Position numbers and translations under genes: made by a program. This document shows, piece by piece, positions 1-7,249 of a stretch of DNA of 64,000 bases (position 1 is the first letter of the stretch; each line of letters opens with the position of its first letter). Location of the stretch: assembly GCF_029837695.1 (NCBI RefSeq), contig NZ_JAOEEA010000004.1, forward strand, positions 248,001 to 312,000, read 5' to 3'. The notes beneath the pieces were generated by a model that saw only the letters and a list, made by a program, of their open reading frames with translations, was not told the origin of the DNA and did no database searches. The stretch is from Pseudomonas sp. GD04019. GTDB taxonomy: Bacteria > Pseudomonadota > Gammaproteobacteria > Pseudomonadales > Pseudomonadaceae.

Positions 1-1
1 C

Positions 2-604
2 GGTGGCTCCACCACGGGCGCGGTGTGCATGGTCGACCGGCGCTGCGCAGCGGCCGTCAACCTGGATGGCGGCGACTTCCACTTCACCCCGTTCGCCGCC
101 GATCTGCCGGTGCCGCTGCTGATGCTGCATGCCGACCTGGGCGGCTTCTACCGCATGCTGGGCAAGGCGCCGGTCGGCGAGCCGCGCGGCTTCAACGACT
201 TCTCCTACGAGCGCTTCGACCACGCCGGGCAGCGCGCGGACATCCACCGGTTGGTATTGAAGGATTCGGTGCATGCCGGCTTCACCGACAACGCCCTGCT
301 GGCGCGGCGCCCGCTACGGGATCTGATGGCCGGCACGGCGCCGGTCGAGGTGCTGATCGGTGCGCCGAATGCCTTTGTCGTCGCCTTCTTCGACCACTAC
401 CTGCGTGGCCAGGACAACGGCTTCCCCAGTCGACAGCTAGAGCGCTACGCCGGCTGGGTCGAGCGTCACGACACTACGCTGGTGCGCGACTGGTGGCTGG
501 CCAAGAGCGAGGCCGAGCGGGGAGAGTGGCAGGCGCGCATCGAGGCGATGCGCGCGGGATTGTCGAGCGCGGGTATTCAGCCCTTGGGGCGCCAGGCGCA
601 GTAA
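2..604 (+). CDS. Alpha/beta hydrolase, PAF-acetylhydrolase-like (5' end missing)
   Basis: The gene enters from the left edge, so only its C-terminal ~200 residues are present. The frame opens directly at a nucleophile-elbow-like GGSTTGA stretch followed by RCAAAVNLDGG. This matches the region after the catalytic serine in platelet-activating-factor acetylhydrolase/dienelactone-hydrolase-type esterases (usual motif G-x-S-x-G-G then a buried ALDG strand). A later DSVHAGFTD segment probably carries the catalytic histidine. The serine itself sits at or just outside the window edge and cannot be confirmed. The last 28 bases overlap the end of the convergent YkgJ-type gene. Substrate unknown. Confidence 0.7.
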   Translation, partial: GGSTTGAVCMVDRRCAAAVNLDGGDFHFTPFAADLPVPLLMLHADLGGFYRMLGKAPVGEPRGFNDFSYERFDHAGQRADIHRLVLKDSVHAGFTDNALLARRPLRDLMAGTAPVEVLIGAPNAFVVAFFDHYLRGQDNGFPSRQLERYAGWVERHDTTLVRDWWLAKSEAERGEWQARIEAMRAGLSSAGIQPLGRQAQ

Positions 605-972
605 CCCGGGCGCGGGCCGATGCGCGGGTGGTTGCGGCAGGTGTCCGGGCGCTTGTCGTAGACGGTGCACAGGCGGCTCTTGCGATCCAGGTACATGCAG
701 TCGTCGTTGCTCATGCGGGTCAGGGTGAAGATGCCGGACTTCTGGTTGAAGCGCTCGATCAGCCCTTCCTTCTGCAGACGCTTGGCGATGTTCTTCGGCG
801 GCTCGCCGCGTTCGAACTCGTCGACCACGCCGAGGCGGATCAGGTCGACGATGCGCACTTCCACCGGCATGGTGCAGCAGGTGGACATGCAGCTGGTGCA
901 CATGTCCTTGTTGTACTTGGTCCAGGTTTCGACGCGGTCGATTTCCGCGGCGGCGATCAGTTGCGGTCTCAT
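577..972 (-). CDS. YkgJ-family cysteine-cluster protein (131 aa)
   Basis: This small protein has eight cysteines: C25, C28, C32 and C33 in a CxxCxxxCC group near the N-terminus, then C92, C102, C112 and C125, with a final CRNHP...GYCAW stretch. The spacing is typical of YkgJ/UPF0153 proteins, which are thought to bind a metal or an Fe-S cluster through these cysteines; their biochemical role is unsettled. The start ATG at 972 gives the usual family length. It ends inside the 3' end of the convergent hydrolase and starts ~90 bp from the GacA box of rsmY, which points the other way. Confidence 0.85.
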   Translation of the reverse strand: MRPQLIAAAEIDRVETWTKYNKDMCTSCMSTCCTMPVEVRIVDLIRLGVVDEFERGEPPKNIAKRLQKEGLIERFNQKSGIFTLTRMSNDDCMYLDRKSRLCTVYDKRPDTCRNHPRIGPRPGYCAWRPKG

Positions 973-1063
973 GTCAGGCTCGGTGGCGCGGGGCGCGGGT
1001 CAATCAGGCGCGCGATGATAGCGGTCACACCGACTTTGTGAACCCCTTCCCGCTCGGCGGCTT

Positions 1064-1081
1064 TGTAATCTTTGGCTTACA
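1064..1081 (+). promoter_or_regulatory. GacA upstream activating box of rsmY
   Basis: The 18-bp palindrome TGTAAT-CTTTGG-CTTACA matches the GacA consensus TGTAAG-N6-CTTACA with one mismatch. It ends about 55 bp upstream of the inferred start of RsmY, where such boxes lie in known rsmY/rsmZ promoters. A weak -35-like CTGTCA (1102-1107) and an ATTAAT -10-like hexamer (1124-1129) sit between the box and the RNA, as expected for an activator-dependent promoter. Confidence 0.85.
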
Positions 1082-1136
1082 CGGTGTGCCGGCGAAGGCT
1101 GCTGTCAACGTGCCACTAGGAAGATTAATCTCGCTT

Positions 1137-1259
1137 TCAAGGACTTAGCGCAGGAAGCGCACCGCGACAACAGGGAAATGAGGGATTGTCCGCCAGGATG
1201 GCGAACGGATCACGGATGTCAGGAACCAGTCTGCAGAACCCCGCGCAAGCGGGGTTTTT
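1137..1259 (+). ncRNA. rsmY: RsmY-type regulatory small RNA
   Basis: About 122 nt run from the inferred start to an intrinsic terminator. GGA motifs recur: AAGGACTT, GCAGGAAG, AGGGAAAT, GAGGGATT, CAGGATGG, ACGGATCA, ACGGATGT and TCAGGAAC. Such an array is the hallmark of RNAs that titrate RsmA/CsrA. The segment GCAGGAAGCGC near the 5' end and the stretch GAGGGATTGTCCGCCAGGA resemble the RsmY family. Length and a LysR gene next door also agree with rsmY of other pseudomonads. The GacA box lies upstream. It is therefore expected to be switched on by GacS/GacA and to relieve RsmA repression. The exact 5' end is inferred. Confidence 0.88.
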
Positions 1260-1260
1260 T
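1237..1260 (+). terminator. Rho-independent terminator of rsmY
   Basis: The hairpin AACCCCGC-GCAA-GCGGGGTT with a GCAA tetraloop runs straight into six T residues. It fixes the 3' end of the sRNA and sits 11 bp before the end of the convergent LysR gene. Confidence 0.9.
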
Positions 1261-1270
1261 ATTTTCCGCG

Positions 1271-2170
1271 TCAGCCATTGCCCTTCACCACCTCGTTCAG
1301 CAGCTTGCTCAGCAGATCCAGCGTCGGCTGCTGGCGCTGCGCATCGCGGAACACCAGGCCGACCTTGAGCGGCACGCGCGGCTCGCTGATCGGCTTCCAC
1401 AGCAGACCTTGATTCGCATGCAGCTGCCGTGCCCGGCCCGGCAGCACGGTAGCCAGGTCAGCCGAGTGCGGCAGGCTGTCGAGGATGCCGCTCATATGGT
1501 TGAGCTCGGCCTGCACATGCGGGCGCCGGCCGAGCAGGGTCAGCTGCTCCTGCCAGATCTGCCGCACGCGGAACTCCTCGCCGAGCAGCAGCATGGGCTG
1601 CTCCGCCGCCTGGGCCAGCGACACCTTCCGGAACTCGCGCAGCGCATGCTCCGGCGGCACTACCAACTGCAGCTCGTCTTCGTACAGCTCCAGGCTGTGC
1701 AGGCCTGGCTGGCGCGGCGGCAGAAAGCCGATGCCGATATCCAGGCTGCCGCTGAGCAGGCGCCGCTCGATCTCCAGGCCGGACAGCTCGTAGATCTGTA
1801 CCACCAGCTGCGGCTGGGCGGCGCGCAGCTTCTCCAGCAGGTGCGGCACCAGGCTGGCGTTGACCGTCTGCAGCACGCCGATCGCCAGGCTGCGCGGCGC
1901 TCGCCCGCGGAAGCCACGCAGGGCATCGCGGGCGCGCTCCAGGCCGTCGAGCAGTGGCAGCGCATGGCTGTACAGGGTGTGGGCGGCGAGGGTCGGCAAC
2001 AGGCGCTTGCCGCTGCGCTGGAACAGCGTCACTTCCAGGTTCTGCTCCAGCTGGCGAATCTGCTGCGACAACGCCGGTTGCGACAGGCTCAGGCGTTCGG
2101 CCGCGCGGCCGACATGGCCTTCCTCGTAGAGGGCAACGAAGTAGCGCAGCTGACGAAAGTCCACGGCCAT
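1271..2170 (-). CDS. LysR-family transcriptional regulator (299 aa)
   Basis: Full-length LysR protein. The N-terminal winged helix-turn-helix spans residues ~4-63 (GRAAERLSLSQPALSQQIRQLE core), followed by a CynR/BenM-like substrate-binding domain (~90-295). It ends convergently against rsmY and starts divergently from the YiiM-like MOSC gene. LysR regulators often control the divergent neighbour, so the MOSC protein or genes beyond it are candidate targets. The effector cannot be read from sequence. The 2171-2302 interval holds the divergent promoter region, which is AT-richer than its surroundings. Confidence 0.88.
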   Translation of the reverse strand: MAVDFRQLRYFVALYEEGHVGRAAERLSLSQPALSQQIRQLEQNLEVTLFQRSGKRLLPTLAAHTLYSHALPLLDGLERARDALRGFRGRAPRSLAIGVLQTVNASLVPHLLEKLRAAQPQLVVQIYELSGLEIERRLLSGSLDIGIGFLPPRQPGLHSLELYEDELQLVVPPEHALREFRKVSLAQAAEQPMLLLGEEFRVRQIWQEQLTLLGRRPHVQAELNHMSGILDSLPHSADLATVLPGRARQLHANQGLLWKPISEPRVPLKVGLVFRDAQRQQPTLDLLSKLLNEVVKGNG

Positions 2171-2302
2171 TCCTCGGATATCGATAACCTCAGCTTATCA
2201 ATGAAGCTGGGAAATCGAAATGTCGTCTCGCTTGTGAGATCCCTATCATCTGCCGCATCGATAGCCGCGACATGGGTGGCAGAGAAATTGATCAAGGCAG
2301 CG

Positions 2303-2986
2303 GTGGCGGGATTATTCATAGGAAAAGCCGTGGATGAAGGCCGTGGCTACGTCAGTGCGCTGGGCAAGCTGCCGGTGGCTGCCGAGGTGTGGCTCGGCCC
2401 GCTGGGGCTAGAGGGCGACGAGCAGGGCGACAGTCGCCACCACGGCGGCCCCGAGCGCGCTCTGCACCTCTATCCGTCCGAGCACTATGCGCAGTGGCGC
2501 CAGCGCTATCCGCAGCGCGACTGGCAGCAGCCGGCCTTCGGCGAGAACCTGTCCAGTCGCGGTCTGCTGGAGAGTCAGGTGTGCATCGGCGACATCTTCC
2601 GCTGGGGCGATGCCCTGTTGCAGGTCAGCCAGCCGCGTTCGCCCTGCTATCGCCTGGCCGAGCGCTGGGCGCTGCCGGGGCTGGCGCTGGAAATGCAGGA
2701 TAATGGCCTGTGCGGCTGGTTCTTCCGCGTGCTGCGGCCGGGCTGGGTCAGCGCCGCGCAGCCGCTGGAGCTGGTGCAGCGCAGCCATCCGGGCCTGAGC
2801 GTGGCCCAGGCCATTCGCAGCTACTTCCAGTTCCCCCTCGAACGTGGCGGCCTGCAGCAGCTGCTGGCCTGCGACGCCCTGTCCGAGCGCTGGCGCCACA
2901 GCGCCGCGCGACGCCTGTCCAGTGGCCAGCTGGAAGACTGGCGCAACCGTCTGGAGGGCCCGGCTCGGCCGGCGCTGAGTGCATGA
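2303..2986 (+). CDS. YiiM-like MOSC-domain protein
   Basis: The protein carries the MOSC core with GLEGDEQGD, HHGGPERALHLYP, PAFGENL and the cysteine motif VSQPRSPCYRL, followed by the C-terminal helical YiiM extension. These match E. coli YiiM along the whole length. MOSC enzymes handle molybdenum cofactor; YiiM reduces N-hydroxylated compounds such as 6-hydroxylaminopurine. The proposed GTG start at 2303 follows an AAGG and gives ~227 residues, close to the family's ~224. GTG 2276 or TTG 2288 are alternatives; the open frame upstream of those is not coding. Its stop overlaps the next start (ATGA). Confidence 0.85.
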   Translation: MAGLFIGKAVDEGRGYVSALGKLPVAAEVWLGPLGLEGDEQGDSRHHGGPERALHLYPSEHYAQWRQRYPQRDWQQPAFGENLSSRGLLESQVCIGDIFRWGDALLQVSQPRSPCYRLAERWALPGLALEMQDNGLCGWFFRVLRPGWVSAAQPLELVQRSHPGLSVAQAIRSYFQFPLERGGLQQLLACDALSERWRHSAARRLSSGQLEDWRNRLEGPARPALSA

Positions 2987-3219
2987 ACGACTACCTGATC
3001 CAGCTGCACCGCGACGATTGCCTGTGGGCCGAGCTGATGGTCCCCGGGGCGCGCCTGAACGAAGTTCGTGAAGAGCTGGCGCAGCGCTTCCCCAGCAGCG
3101 AAGGCTTCAGTCTGAGGGTGCAACAGCGCAAGGAACAACGGCGCATCGTCGAGTGCGGCCCGGAGGGCATTCGCCTGCTCGGCGTGCAGTACCAGTACCT
3201 GGAGCATGAAGAGGCGTGA
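2983..3219 (+). CDS. Small conserved hypothetical protein (78 aa)
   Basis: A 78-residue acidic protein with no signal peptide or membrane segment. Its ATG overlaps the TGA of the MOSC gene by 4 bp, which indicates translational coupling and makes it a real gene. No domain is recognised. The composition (RLNEVREELAQRF helix, then alternating strands SLRVQQRKEQRRIVECG and IRLLGVQYQYLE) suggests a small alpha/beta fold. Confidence 0.7.
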   Translation: MNDYLIQLHRDDCLWAELMVPGARLNEVREELAQRFPSSEGFSLRVQQRKEQRRIVECGPEGIRLLGVQYQYLEHEEA

Positions 3220-3260
3220 CGGCTATGCAATGCGCGGCGAATGACGGAGGAGGTGGTGTG

Positions 3261-3968
3261 ATGCGTGTGTCCATCCTGCAGCATGTGGCGTTCGAGGGGC
3301 CGGCGCAGATCGGCCTGTGGCTGGACCAGCGCAATTTGCCGGCGCAAGTACATCACCTGTATGCCGGCGATACGCTGCCGGCGCTCGACGACTTCGCCCT
3401 GCTGATAGTCATGGGCGGGCCGATGAGTGTGCACGACGAGGCCGAGCATCCCTGGCTGGTGGGCGAGAAGCTGCTGTTGCGCACGGCGCTGGATGCCGGC
3501 AAACGCGTGCTGGGCATCTGCCTCGGTGGCCAGCTGCTGGCCGAGGCCCTGGGCGGTGAAGTACGTGTGGCCGACACGGCGGAAATCGGCTGGCACCCGA
3601 TCGAGCAGCACGCCGAAGCGAGCCAGTCACCGCTTGGGCGCATGCTGCCGCAGCGGCTGATGGCCATGCACTGGCATGGCGAGACCTTCAGCCTGCCGGC
3701 CGATGCCATCCCGCTCTATCACTCGGCGGCCTGCGCCATGCAGGGCTTCGTCTGGAACGAGCGCGTCGTGGCCCTGCAGTGCCATCTGGAGAGCAGCCCG
3801 GCGAGCATCGAACAACTGCTCGCCGCCTGCCCGCAGGATCTTCTGCGGCCCGGTGCGGTGCAGGACGCCGCCACCATCCAGGCCGGCAGCGCCCACTGCG
3901 CCTCGCTCAAGGCCAGCCTGTTCCGCCTGCTCGACTACCTCAGCGGCCCCCACGCCCAGCTGACCTGA
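3261..3968 (+). CDS. Class I glutamine amidotransferase-like protein (235 aa)
   Basis: The glutaminase-type domain has the nucleophile elbow GICLGGQ with C87, the earlier MGGPMSV oxyanion-strand motif (~51-57), and a CHLE pair (H175, E177) completing a Cys-His-Glu triad. The start at 3261 is preceded by a strong GGAGGAGG ribosome site. A more upstream frame start (3216) lacks a site and overlaps the previous gene. Stand-alone proteins of this type are often GuaA-like or act in gamma-glutamyl hydrolysis; the substrate is not evident. It is the last gene of the plus-strand run from 2303 and is followed by a terminator. Confidence 0.85.
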   Translation: MRVSILQHVAFEGPAQIGLWLDQRNLPAQVHHLYAGDTLPALDDFALLIVMGGPMSVHDEAEHPWLVGEKLLLRTALDAGKRVLGICLGGQLLAEALGGEVRVADTAEIGWHPIEQHAEASQSPLGRMLPQRLMAMHWHGETFSLPADAIPLYHSAACAMQGFVWNERVVALQCHLESSPASIEQLLAACPQDLLRPGAVQDAATIQAGSAHCASLKASLFRLLDYLSGPHAQLT

Positions 3969-3992
3969 TTCGCGCTTTGTCACCCTGCGCTT

Positions 3993-4016
3993 GGCCCCAC
4001 TCCCGGGGCCTTTTTT
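3993..4016 (+). terminator. Rho-independent terminator
   Basis: GGCCCC-actccc-GGGGCC followed by TTTTTT, 24 bp after the amidotransferase stop. It lies between two convergent genes. Confidence 0.85.
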
Positions 4017-4027
4017 ATGGCCGCGAT

Positions 4028-5008
4028 TCAGGCGGCGCTGTCGTGCAGGATGGTGGTGCGGCGGAACTCGTCCTGCGGGAACACCCGGCCGCTGACCAAG
4101 CACTCGAACAGGTGGTCGAACACCACGCCGGGCACGCCCTGGGTGCGTCCGCTGCGGAAGTACGAGTGGCCCTTGGGGAAGTCGTACAGGGTGTTGATGT
4201 CGTCGCAGTCCACCGCGTAGACGTTCTGTGGTGTCAGCTCCAGGTTCTCCGGCCCGCTGTGGCCGAGGCGCCGTGAGGCGATGCGGTTCTTCAGGTTGGC
4301 CGCCTTGCTGCTACGCAGGGCCATGTCGTCCGAGGCGTAGTACACCACCACGTTGCGCGAGGCGTGGGAGATCAGCTCGCCGCGCTGGCCGCGGTGGATC
4401 GACTCGTTCTCGATGTCGGCAGCCACCAGGAAGGTGTTGCGGAACAGCATCGGCACGCCGTTGGCCAGGTCGTAGCGGTCCCACTCGTTGAGGGTTTCGC
4501 GCAGCACGCGGTTGCCCATGGAGTGGGCCAGCACGTTGATGCGCTTGAGGCAGCTGGCCTGGCCGGCCTCCTCGCGCTCCTTGCGCCAGGCGAGGAAGAA
4601 GCACAGGGCGCGGGCCAGCGACACGGCGCTGTAGTCGGCGGATTTCTGGTCGTCCCAGTAGTCCTGGACGATGCCCTTGTCGTTGTCGCAGGGCCAGATC
4701 ACCGGCACCACCAGCACCTCGTCCTTGCCGCGCTGGTTGCACAGGTCCTGGAATTCGTCGACGGCGGCGAACACGTCGTCCGGCAGGTTGGAGTAGCCGT
4801 GGATGTACAGCAGGATCTGCCGCTGCTTGGCCTCCTGCAGGCGGCCGAGGAAGGCCTGGCTGCCGATCTCGACCAGCTTCTTCTTGCTCTGCCGCTCGCA
4901 GAAGAACACCGAGTTGCTCGGCGCGTTGTTGTTCAGGTCGAAGGTGAAGGGGCGATCGATCTCGGTCTTGATCGAACCCTTGGGAAAGCGATTGGTGATG
5001 AACAGCAT
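4028..5008 (-). CDS. DUF900-type alpha/beta hydrolase (326 aa)
   Basis: An alpha/beta-hydrolase fold of the DUF900 family. Visible landmarks are YIHGYSN (68-74, oxyanion region) and the nucleophile elbow VLAHSMGNRV with S163. Conserved VPVIWPCDND and ADYSAVSLARAL segments lie between them. No signal peptide is seen, so it is probably cytoplasmic. Family members are putative esterases/lipases of unknown substrate. It stands alone: a terminator lies downstream and 150 bp separates it from the PepSY unit upstream. Confidence 0.82.
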   Translation of the reverse strand: MLFITNRFPKGSIKTEIDRPFTFDLNNNAPSNSVFFCERQSKKKLVEIGSQAFLGRLQEAKQRQILLYIHGYSNLPDDVFAAVDEFQDLCNQRGKDEVLVVPVIWPCDNDKGIVQDYWDDQKSADYSAVSLARALCFFLAWRKEREEAGQASCLKRINVLAHSMGNRVLRETLNEWDRYDLANGVPMLFRNTFLVAADIENESIHRGQRGELISHASRNVVVYYASDDMALRSSKAANLKNRIASRRLGHSGPENLELTPQNVYAVDCDDINTLYDFPKGHSYFRSGRTQGVPGVVFDHLFECLVSGRVFPQDEFRRTTILHDSAA

Positions 5009-5160
5009 GGCGATGCTCCCTGGCTGTTGGCGTCGATGCCGCGCATGCGGCGGTGGCGGCAGAACAGCGAGGGAGAAGGGACTGACAGCGGCGCACTCCT
5101 GTGCTTCCGATCTCTGCCTTCTCTCACGTTAGGCTGGCGGTGCGCTTTCGCCAGTGTTTT

Positions 5161-5328
5161 TCAGCGGCGCAGCAGTGGCCAGACGCCGAGCACGGCCGGC
5201 AGGCCCAGGCCGAGCCAGGCCAGGGCGTCCCACGGGCCGTCTCCGAGCAGCGCGGCGAACAGGCCGACGGCGCTGAGCACGCCGATCAGCACGGGGATGG
5301 CGAAGGTCGATTGGCGCCAGCGCTTCAT
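5161..5328 (-). CDS. Small hydrophobic membrane protein coupled to the PepSY gene (55 aa)
   Basis: A 55-residue protein with two predicted membrane helices (about 9-27 and 33-50) and a basic N-terminus MKRWRQ. Its ATG overlaps the TGA of the PepSY-domain gene (ATGA), so the two are translated together. Tiny hydrophobic proteins commonly accompany PepSY transmembrane proteins in siderophore or heme-linked loci. No function can be assigned from sequence. Confidence 0.7.
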   Translation of the reverse strand: MKRWRQSTFAIPVLIGVLSAVGLFAALLGDGPWDALAWLGLGLPAVLGVWPLLRR

Positions 5329-6452
5329 GCCACTACCTCGTCGCGCAGGGCAGCACGCGGTGCGCGGCGGCGCACCCACCAGAGGTACAGGCCGCTGCCG
5401 AGGACGATGATCGTCAGCACATCGAGCACCGCCCAGAGGATCTGCATCGGCCGGCCGCCGTAGTCACCGAAGTGCAGCGGCTGCGACATGGCCAGGGCGT
5501 CCATGTACCAGGGACGGCTGGCGACGGCGGTGACCTGCAGGGTCTTGGCGTCGATCAGCACCGGCGTCCACAGGTGCGAGGTCAGGTGCGTGCTGCCCTT
5601 CATGAACACCGAGTAGTGATGCTCGCTGGAGAAGCGCGTGCCGGGGAAGGCGATGAAATCCGGCTGCATGCCGGGCGCGGCCTGCTGAGCAATGTCCAGC
5701 AGGCGCGTGGCCGGGGCGCGCTCGGTGAGCGGCGGGGCGTCGCGGTAGGGCTCGACCATGGCGGCCAGGGTGTCGTTGCGCCAGGCGCTGATCAGCAGGT
5801 CGGCGCAGGCGCTGATCACCCCGGTGATGCCCACGGTCAGCGCCCAGACCAGGGTGACGATGCCGATCAGGTTGTGCAGGTCGAGCCAGCGCAGGCGCGT
5901 GGACTTGTGCTGGCGCACGGTGCCGAAGTCCAGGCGGCGCATGAAGGGCGAATAGAGCACCACGCCGGAGATGATCGCCACCACGAAGAGGATGCCCATA
6001 AAGGCCAGCAGCAGCTTGCCCGGCAGGCCGGCGAACATGTCCACGTGCAGGCGCAGCATGAGCATCATGAAGCCGCCGTTGGCCGCCGGCATTTCTACCG
6101 CCTCGCCAGTGCGCGCGTCGAGCATGAAGGTGTGCGAGGAGTTGGGCTCGGTACCGGCAGTGGCGGCCATGATGGTCACCACGCCGTTGGGTTCGTCGTC
6201 TTCCCAGCCGAGGTACTGCACCACCTCGCCGGGGCGATGGCGCTCGCCGGCCTCGACGATCTGCTGCAGGTCCAGGCGCGGTGCGTCCGGCGCCATCTCG
6301 CGCAGCTCCGGCGCCTCGCCCAGCAGGTGCTCGATCTCGTGATGGAAGATCAGCGGCAGGCCGGTGAGCGCCAGCAGGAACAGGAACAGGGTGCTAATCA
6401 GGCTGGTCCAGGTGTGGATGACGGACCAGCGGCGGATGGTGGTGGAGCGCAT
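5325..6452 (-). CDS. PepSY-associated transmembrane protein
   Basis: An inner-membrane protein of the PepSY_TM (DUF337) family. The first helix lies at ~15-38 (HTWTSLISTLFLFLLALTGLPL, with the family's H-x-W-x-G-like entry), then two periplasmic PepSY segments. Further helices lie near LLLAFMGILFVVAIISGVVLY, NLIGIVTLVWALTVGITGVI and LDVLTIIVLGSGLYLWW. Relatives are tied to ferric-siderophore reduction or uptake. The start chosen at 6452 begins MRSTTIRRW; an in-frame ATG at 6485 would add 11 polar residues. Neither has a strong ribosome site. Confidence 0.82.
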   Translation of the reverse strand: MRSTTIRRWSVIHTWTSLISTLFLFLLALTGLPLIFHHEIEHLLGEAPELREMAPDAPRLDLQQIVEAGERHRPGEVVQYLGWEDDEPNGVVTIMAATAGTEPNSSHTFMLDARTGEAVEMPAANGGFMMLMLRLHVDMFAGLPGKLLLAFMGILFVVAIISGVVLYSPFMRRLDFGTVRQHKSTRLRWLDLHNLIGIVTLVWALTVGITGVISACADLLISAWRNDTLAAMVEPYRDAPPLTERAPATRLLDIAQQAAPGMQPDFIAFPGTRFSSEHHYSVFMKGSTHLTSHLWTPVLIDAKTLQVTAVASRPWYMDALAMSQPLHFGDYGGRPMQILWAVLDVLTIIVLGSGLYLWWVRRRAPRAALRDEVVA

Positions 6453-6553
6453 GGTGGTGTTCGAAGACGAGGAACGGGCTCGCATTCTAGTGGAGGCGAG
6501 GGGCTGTTTGAATCGAGAATGTTTTACAACTGATATTGCCCGGCTCTATCGAT

Positions 6554-7249
6554 TCACAGCGAGGGCGCCAGCTGGCGGCGCTTCCAGGCCTGGGCCTTGT
6601 GCTGCAGTTCGGCCAGGTTGTCCAGGCCCTGGCGGCGGGCCTTGCTGAACAGGATCAGCGCCAGCTCGGCGGTGGCCAGGGCATCGGCGCTAGCGTTGTG
6701 GCGCTCGCTGGCCAGCAGCTGGAAGTGCTCCAGCCATTCGTCCAGGCCTCGGTAGGGCGGCTCCTCCGGGCAGAGCAGCGGGGCCAGCACGGCAGCGTCG
6801 AGGAAGGGATGGCGCAGGCGATAGCCGAGCTGTTCGCGCAGGGCGCGTTCGAGCATGTGCTGGTCGAAGGGCGCGTGGAAGGCCAGCAGCGGGCTGTCGT
6901 CGACGAAGTGCATGAACTCCAGCAGCGCCTCGTCCGGCTCGCGACCCGCGGCCACCGCACTGGGCGCGATGCCGTGGATCAGGGTGCTGGGCCCGGCGCG
7001 ATGATCGGCCTGGCGCAGGGTGCACTCGAACTGCTGGGCCAGGTCGATGGCGCCGTCTTCGATCACCACCGCGCCGATCGCCAGCAGGTGGTCGCGCTGC
7101 AGGTTGAGGCCGCTGGTCTCCAGGTCCACCACCACCAGGCGCTGGCGGGCCAGCGGCCGCTCGTCCAGCGCCGCCGGAGCGGGCAGGCGCAGGCTGCGTG
7201 GGTCGACGACGGGGCTGCTCTGGCGCAGCCATTCGAGCATCTTCTTCAT
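6554..7249 (-). CDS. DnaQ-type 3'-5' exonuclease (DEDDh, 231 aa)
   Basis: An RNase T/DnaQ-fold exonuclease with all five DEDDh residues visible: D42 and E44 in VVVDLETSG, D129 in FHAPFDQHM, and H184 and D189 in HNASADALA. The histidine marks the DEDDh class. It resembles polymerase III epsilon-like domains but lacks the polymerase-binding tail, so it probably acts alone in repair or nucleotide/cyclic-dinucleotide turnover. Its ATG overlaps the stop of the cNMP/CBS/DUF294 gene by 4 bp. This pairing, often near acetate-metabolism genes, recurs in pseudomonads. Confidence 0.88.
   Translation of the reverse strand: MKKMLEWLRQSSPVVDPRSLRLPAPAALDERPLARQRLVVVDLETSGLNLQRDHLLAIGAVVIEDGAIDLAQQFECTLRQADHRAGPSTLIHGIAPSAVAAGREPDEALLEFMHFVDDSPLLAFHAPFDQHMLERALREQLGYRLRHPFLDAAVLAPLLCPEEPPYRGLDEWLEHFQLLASERHNASADALATAELALILFSKARRQGLDNLAELQHKAQAWKRRQLAPSL

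Noticed and set aside
1178..2302. Upstream extension of the MOSC frame through the LysR gene
   Set aside because: It overlaps the opposite LysR gene and rsmY; the encoded residues match no MOSC protein, and the family starts near 2303.
6500..6545. Fur box upstream of the PepSY gene
   Set aside because: The AT-rich stretch has only scattered matches to the 19-bp Fur consensus, too few to call.
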